From NCBI GenBank assembly GCA_009268125.1, contig WBOU01000010.1, forward strand, positions 124,001-188,000: 64,000 bases of DNA, read 5' to 3'. This stretch comes from Chloroflexia bacterium SDU3-3. GTDB lineage: Bacteria > Chloroflexota > Chloroflexia > Chloroflexales > Roseiflexaceae. Positions 60,121-64,000 of this stretch are shown here, one piece after another; the stretch's first letter is position 1, and every line of letters starts with the position of its first letter. The position numbers were made by a program, and so were the translations under genes. The notes under the pieces are model-generated. The model had not been told where the DNA came from. It made no database searches and saw only the letters and a program-made list of their open reading frames with translations.

Positions 60121-61191
60121 CTACTCGGTGGGGCGCACCTGCCCCTTGCGGCTACCAACGTCGTTGGTGGCCTCGCGCTCGGCCTCGTCGCTGGCCGCGT
60201 CGCCGGTGTAGCGGGCCGGGGCCACCGGGGCCACCACGCCGCCGGTGTTGGCGGTGCCCACGATCACCGGGGCGCTGGCCTGCTCGTCCCAGTCGTAGCG
60301 CGCGCCGTCGCCGTAGATCCGCGCGCCGCTGCGGCGCTCGCCGGAGACGATCGGACGGTCGTCGTTGGCGCCGCTCATCACCGGGTCGCGGCCAACCTGG
60401 CGCTCGTACGAGCTGGCCTTCGTGGTATCATCGTCGGTGGCCTCCTCGCCGATGGCGTCGCCAGCAGCGCCAGCCGCCGCGCCGGTGGCCGCGCCAGCGA
60501 TGCCGCCGATCACGGTGCCCACCGGGCCGCCTACCGAGCCGATCGCCGCGCCGGTGGCCGCGCCAGCCGCCGTGCCGGTGGCCGTGCCAACCTTGCTGCT
60601 GCGCTCCCAGGCGTTACCATTGGGGTCGAAGCGCTCCCAGCCCTCCGAGCGCCACTCGCCGCCGCGCTCGTCGATGTCGATCGCACCCTGCTGGCGCAGC
60701 ACGCTGTAGGTCTGGCCCACCAGCGAGTCGTCGACGTGGGCCACCACCAAGGTGCCGCCACGGCGCAGGCCCTCGGCGTAGTAGCTCGCATCCTCCTCGG
60801 GGATGCCCGCGCCCACCAGTGCGCCCAGCAGGCCGCCGCTCACCGCGCCGATGCCCGCGCCCACCAGGGTGGTGGTGCCAGCAGCGCCCAGCGCCGCAGC
60901 CAGCGGGCCGACGGCCAGCACCGGGCCGACGCCCGGGATGGCCAGCGCGCCGATGCCCACCAGCAGGCCCAGCGCCCCGCCCAGCACACCGCCGCCGATC
61001 GCGCCGGTGGTTGCGCCGGTAGCGGCGCTGTCGGTGCTGCTATTATCAACCAGGGTGTTCACATCGTTATCGGTCTCGCCACGGGCAAGCACGCTCAGCT
61101 GATCGCGCGGGATGCCCAGGTCGGTCAGGTGCTGGATGCTATGCAGGGCGGCCTCACGCGTATCGAACAGGCCAACTACTGTCTTCGTCAT
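60121..61191 (-). CDS. Glycine-zipper protein with general-stress (GSP17M/YflT-like) N-terminus
   Basis: A 356-aa protein. The N-terminal domain (about 1-45), TKTVVGLFDTREAALHSIQHLTDLGIPRDQLSVLARG, matches the fold of general stress protein 17M-type domains. Two glycine-zipper blocks follow (about 58-128 and 207-250, GATTGAIGGGVLGGALGLLVG and VGTATGTAAGAATGAAIG), which often insert into or associate with membranes. A charged, disordered C-terminus has short repeats. GIPEEDASYYAEGLRRGGTLVVAHV sits between the two zippers and echoes the N-domain. Probably stress-induced; function unknown. Confidence 0.75.
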   Translation of the reverse strand: MTKTVVGLFDTREAALHSIQHLTDLGIPRDQLSVLARGETDNDVNTLVDNSSTDSAATGATTGAIGGGVLGGALGLLVGIGALAIPGVGPVLAVGPLAAALGAAGTTTLVGAGIGAVSGGLLGALVGAGIPEEDASYYAEGLRRGGTLVVAHVDDSLVGQTYSVLRQQGAIDIDERGGEWRSEGWERFDPNGNAWERSSKVGTATGTAAGAATGAAIGSVGGPVGTVIGGIAGAATGAAAGAAGDAIGEEATDDDTTKASSYERQVGRDPVMSGANDDRPIVSGERRSGARIYGDGARYDWDEQASAPVIVGTANTGGVVAPVAPARYTGDAASDEAEREATNDVGSRKGQVRPTE

Positions 61192-61530
61192 GGTATCGCT
61201 CCTTCATTGTGTTCTGCCGCCGCCACGCCATTGCGGCTGCGGCCTTTCGCTCCATGTTCCTGCCAAGCTCTTATGCAAGAACATTGCCACCATCATCGCG
61301 TGAGCTATCTACACCCCTAGATACCCTCTAAAATCCTTCCAGACATACTCGGCAAACAACCAGCGCTAGCACCCGCCGCCTAGGCCGCACGATCCGGCCT
61401 AACCCGCACGCGGCAACATGACGATATCGTTAGACAAACGACGCGGGCGTTCATCACAGCCAGCATCTTTTTCCGCTATAGTTACTATGGCTTCTACCGC
61501 AGCAGCCGATGTGACAGGAGACCAATCGCT
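61192..61530. other. Intergenic region before the GT4 gene, no gene seen
   Basis: About 340 bases between divergent genes. It holds no hairpin with a T-run and no clear promoter; AGGAG at about 61516 serves the GTG start at 61531. Confidence 0.45.
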
Positions 61531-62724
61531 GTGATAAATGTGATGTTCATGCAGTCGCAGTCGTTCTACGGGGCCGACTCGGAGCTGCACGCGCAGCTCT
61601 TACGCTATATGGATCGCTCGCAGGTATCGCTGAGCGTGGCGCTCACCCAGGCCCTGCGCGAAACGCCCGAGATCTCGGCCAAGCTCTACTTCGAAAAAAT
61701 CCCGGGCATCGTGGTGCGGCCAACCGAATTTGGCCGATCGCGTGAGGACATGCGCGGCGCTGGCGACTACGCGGCCAACCTGGTGCGCACCTTCGGCGGG
61801 CTGCTGGGGCTGGCGGGCTTCATCCGCGCCCACCGCATCCAGGTCATCCACGGCACCGAGAAGCCGCGCGACGCCTTCTATGGCACGCTGCTGGCCAAGC
61901 TCACCGGCGCGCGCAGCGTGGTGCACATGCACGTGAGCTACGGCGACTGGCTGGCATCCAACGTGAAGTGGGCGCTGCGCAACGCCGATGCGATCATCGC
62001 CGTGTCGCCCTTCTCGGCCAAGTCGATTGTGGATGCGGGGTTCGCTGCGGGCAAGGTGCACACCGTGCTGAACAGCCTGGATCTGGCCAGCCAGCGCTGG
62101 AACAGCCGCTCGACCGCGCGCGAGGTGCGCGCCAGCCTGGGCATCCCCGAGGGCGCGGTGGTGATGGGCGTGGTCTCGCGGCTGTTCCTCTACAAGGGCC
62201 ACCGCGACTTGCTCGACGCCCTGGCCCGCGTCAAGGATCAGATGCCCGACTACCGGCTGGTGATTGTGGGCGAGGACGACCCGCGTGCCCACCCCGGCGG
62301 CGGCAGCTTCACCGAGGAGCTGAAGACCCAGGCCGCCGAGCTAGGCATCAGCCAGAACATCATTTTCACTGGCTTCCGCACCGACATCCCCCAGCTGATG
62401 GAGAGCTTCGACATGTACACCATGCCATCCTGGGAAGAGCCGTTTGGCATGGTGTATATCGAGGCAATGGCGCTGAACAAGCCGGTGGTGGCGTGGCGGC
62501 AGGCCGGGCCAGAGGAGATCGTGGTAGATGGCGAGACCGGGTTCCTGCCCGCGCCCAAAGACATCGAGGCGCTCGGCACATGCATCCTCCAGCTGGCCCA
62601 GAGCGCCGAGCTGCGCGCGCAGTTTGGCCGGGCTGGCCGCCAGCGGGTCGAGGATTATTTCTCGTCGAAGCGCATGTGCGCCGACGTGGTGTCGATCTAC
62701 CAGAGCATCGTGGGGCGACCATAG
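61531..62724 (+). CDS. GT4-family glycosyltransferase
   Basis: A 397-aa GT-B glycosyltransferase that moves a sugar from a nucleotide donor. The N-terminal acceptor half is followed by the donor half with VVSRLFLYKGHRDLLDALARV (about 205), FTGFRTDIPQLMESFDMYTMPS (about 285) and EEPFGMVYIEAMA (about 305), the EX7E motif of retaining GT4 enzymes. GTG 61531 has CAGGAG about 10 bases upstream. Acceptor unknown; a surface polysaccharide or lipid is likely. Alone, convergent with a receiver gene. Confidence 0.9.
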   Translation: MINVMFMQSQSFYGADSELHAQLLRYMDRSQVSLSVALTQALRETPEISAKLYFEKIPGIVVRPTEFGRSREDMRGAGDYAANLVRTFGGLLGLAGFIRAHRIQVIHGTEKPRDAFYGTLLAKLTGARSVVHMHVSYGDWLASNVKWALRNADAIIAVSPFSAKSIVDAGFAAGKVHTVLNSLDLASQRWNSRSTAREVRASLGIPEGAVVMGVVSRLFLYKGHRDLLDALARVKDQMPDYRLVIVGEDDPRAHPGGGSFTEELKTQAAELGISQNIIFTGFRTDIPQLMESFDMYTMPSWEEPFGMVYIEAMALNKPVVAWRQAGPEEIVVDGETGFLPAPKDIEALGTCILQLAQSAELRAQFGRAGRQRVEDYFSSKRMCADVVSIYQSIVGRP

Positions 62725-62735
62725 GCCGCATGAAA

Positions 62736-62770
62736 AACGCCGCCTACCAGCGGGGCTGGTGGGCGGCGTT
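62736..62770. terminator. Bidirectional terminator
   Basis: A 15-bp stem with one G-U pair (62736-62750 with 62756-62770) and an A5 on the left flank. It serves the convergent GT4 and receiver genes. Confidence 0.8.
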
Positions 62771-62790
62771 CGCGATCGTGTGGGGAGGCG

Positions 62791-63192
62791 CTAGAGGCCA
62801 AGCTCGCTGGCCTGGGCAGGGATGAGGCTGCGCACCAGATCGATGAACTCATCGATAAAAAATGGCTTCGAGACGAAGCGGTTGACCCCGGCGCTGGTGG
62901 CCTCGCGGCGGATCGTCGCGGTGTCGTAGGCCGTCACCAGGACCGTGGGAATGGTGGAGCCCTCCTGCTTGATCTCGCGGATGAGATCCAGCCCATTTTT
63001 GCCACGTAGATTATAGTCGCTCAGCAGAAGATCGTAGTGATGTTCGTGAAAGAGGGCCAGCGCCTCCTCGGCGGTGAAGGCGTGGTCAATGGTGTGAGTG
63101 ATACCCAGATCACGAAGACCGAGCTTGATGACATTGGCGATCCCGCCGTCATCCTCGATAAGCAAAAGCCGGATCTGTTTCGGCTGGGTCAT
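62791..63192 (-). CDS. Stand-alone response-regulator receiver protein
   Basis: A 133-aa CheY-like domain. It has LLIEDDGG (acidic pair, about 9-14), phosphoacceptor Asp in LLLSDYNLRGKNG (about 58), Thr in VLVTAYD (about 86) and Lys in FVSKPFFIDEF (about 108). ATG 63192 has AAGGG about 8 bases upstream; the longer frame to 63234 does not. No kinase gene lies beside it, as with the other lone receiver at 21.7 kb. Confidence 0.9.
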   Translation of the reverse strand: MTQPKQIRLLLIEDDGGIANVIKLGLRDLGITHTIDHAFTAEEALALFHEHHYDLLLSDYNLRGKNGLDLIREIKQEGSTIPTVLVTAYDTATIRREATSAGVNRFVSKPFFIDEFIDLVRSLIPAQASELGL

Positions 63193-63250
63193 GACAATAC
63201 CCTTCCAATCCTCATTGTGCCCGCAGCCCGCCATTGAGCACGGGCCATAA

Positions 63251-63259
63251 TGGTACCAT
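63251..63259 (+). promoter_or_regulatory. Extended -10 element (TGGTACCAT)
   Basis: TGGTACCAT lies 19 bases upstream of the cruF ATG, implying a very short leader. It also lies just upstream of the receiver gene on the other strand. Confidence 0.45.
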
Positions 63260-63278
63260 AGGCGCTAAGGCCACACAA

Positions 63279-64000
63279 ATGAATAATATGTCATCAAGCT
63301 CGTCTACACGCCACTCATTTTGGCGCTACCTCACCGCCACTCTGTTCTGGTTTTACGCCGTCCTGCTGCCAGGATCGATCGTACTGGTAGCGCTAGATCG
63401 CGTGCCCACGTGGGGCCTGGGCTTCGGCGGGGTGCTGCTGGTACTACAGGGCGGCGCAATGCTGGCCTGGATGGCCTGGGGCTACGGGCGGGCGGGCCTG
63501 GCAGCAGCGCTGCTGGTGCTGGCGCTGGGCTTTGGGGTGGAGTACCTGGGCGAGACCAGCGGGGTGCCCTTCGGGCGCTACCGCTACACCGAGCAGCTGC
63601 AGCCGCAGCTGCTGGGCGTGGTGCCGCTGCCCATCACCATGGCCTGGCTGATGTCCTCCACCGCCGCCTACGAGATCGCGCGGCAGATCGCGCCTGGGCG
63701 GGGCCGCACGCTGCAGCTGCTCGCCGCCGCGACGCTCATCCTGCTGCTCGACCTGCAGATCGAGACGGTGGCCACGCAGATCAACCGCTACTGGGAATGG
63801 ATCGACCACGGCCCCTACTATGGCGTGCCGACCGCCAACTTTGTGGCCTGGTGGTGCGTAGGCCTGATCATGAGCTGGGCGCTCGGCGCGCTGCTGGGCA
63901 CGCGCAAGCCCGCCGCGCAGGCGGCAGCCTACCGCCCCAGCGACCGCTGGCTGCAGCGACATCTGCCCCCGTGGGGCTGGCTGCGGCGCGCTGCCCAGCG
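63279..64000 (+). CDS. cruF: CruF-type carotenoid 1',2'-hydratase, partial at the right edge
   Basis: The first 240 codons of a polytopic membrane protein that runs off the window. Six or seven membrane helices are visible. Signature stretches are GVEYLGETSGVPFGRYRY, LLGVVPLPITMAWLM and WEWIDHGPYYGVPTANFVAW, characteristic of the CruF/DUF422 carotenoid family. CruF hydrates the 1',2' double bond of acyclic or monocyclic carotenoids before glycosylation. This implies carotenoid pigments in the host. ATG 63279 opens MNNMSSSSS; no strong ribosome binding site. No stop before base 64000. Confidence 0.85.
   Translation, partial: MNNMSSSSSTRHSFWRYLTATLFWFYAVLLPGSIVLVALDRVPTWGLGFGGVLLVLQGGAMLAWMAWGYGRAGLAAALLVLALGFGVEYLGETSGVPFGRYRYTEQLQPQLLGVVPLPITMAWLMSSTAAYEIARQIAPGRGRTLQLLAAATLILLLDLQIETVATQINRYWEWIDHGPYYGVPTANFVAWWCVGLIMSWALGALLGTRKPAAQAAAYRPSDRWLQRHLPPWGWLRRAAQ

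Overview
The window is GC-rich bacterial chromosome with high coding density. The gene content points to Chloroflexota, most likely class Chloroflexia. The clues are a PurS-PurL fusion, a GatC/CdaA/CdaR set, secreted proteins ending in a short Y/F-LPLV tail, PT-rich linkers, a CruF-type carotenoid hydratase and large TPR and GAF-SpoIIE proteins. This is inference from family content; no rRNA or tRNA gene is visible to anchor it. I saw no transposase, prophage or CRISPR array.

Left part (1-5.3 kb, minus strand): HAD phosphatase, SH3-like membrane protein, trpC with a translationally coupled zinc-ribbon membrane protein, then a two-RCK membrane protein. Replication block (5.5-12.4 kb, plus): rplI; dnaB carrying two inteins, one in the Walker A loop; a 530-aa membrane protein of unknown function; a DnaD-like protein; and an overlapping DnaC/DnaI-type loader. 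Next (12.5-18.6 kb, plus) come a 1,111-aa TPR protein, the c-di-AMP cyclase CdaA with its YbbR/CdaR partner, and gatC.

The middle (18.7-30.3 kb) holds two ECF sigma factors, an M50 peptidase homologue, tpiA, a lone receiver protein, lon, a lipoprotein, two tandem 29-30-aa Cys/His microproteins, a sigma/anti-sigma/bactofilin-like operon with a near-perfect autoregulatory ECF promoter, a UPF0158-like gene behind a structured leader, and pgk. From 30.5 to 34.5 kb (minus) lies rpsF-ssb-rpsR followed by a PpiC foldase and a PH-domain protein. These ribosomal genes are usually beside rplI-dnaB but here lie about 25 kb away in the opposite orientation.

The right part has ugd, a FabG-like reductase, an O-methyltransferase, a GAF-GAF-SpoIIE phosphatase, two membrane/DUF1444 genes, purSL, a Fur regulator, two large exported proteins (one a C25 gingipain-like peptidase), a membrane STAS protein, a 13-TM-type DUF2142/PMT-like protein, a 59-aa membrane protein beside an AT-rich island, a four-gene MacA/MacB-type exporter operon, a glycine-zipper stress protein, a GT4 glycosyltransferase, a receiver protein and the start of cruF at the right edge.

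Regulatory signals are unusually readable. Many genes are preceded by an extended -10 element of the form TG(G/C)TA(C/T)(A/C)AT, and most gene ends carry long perfect hairpins, several serving convergent genes.
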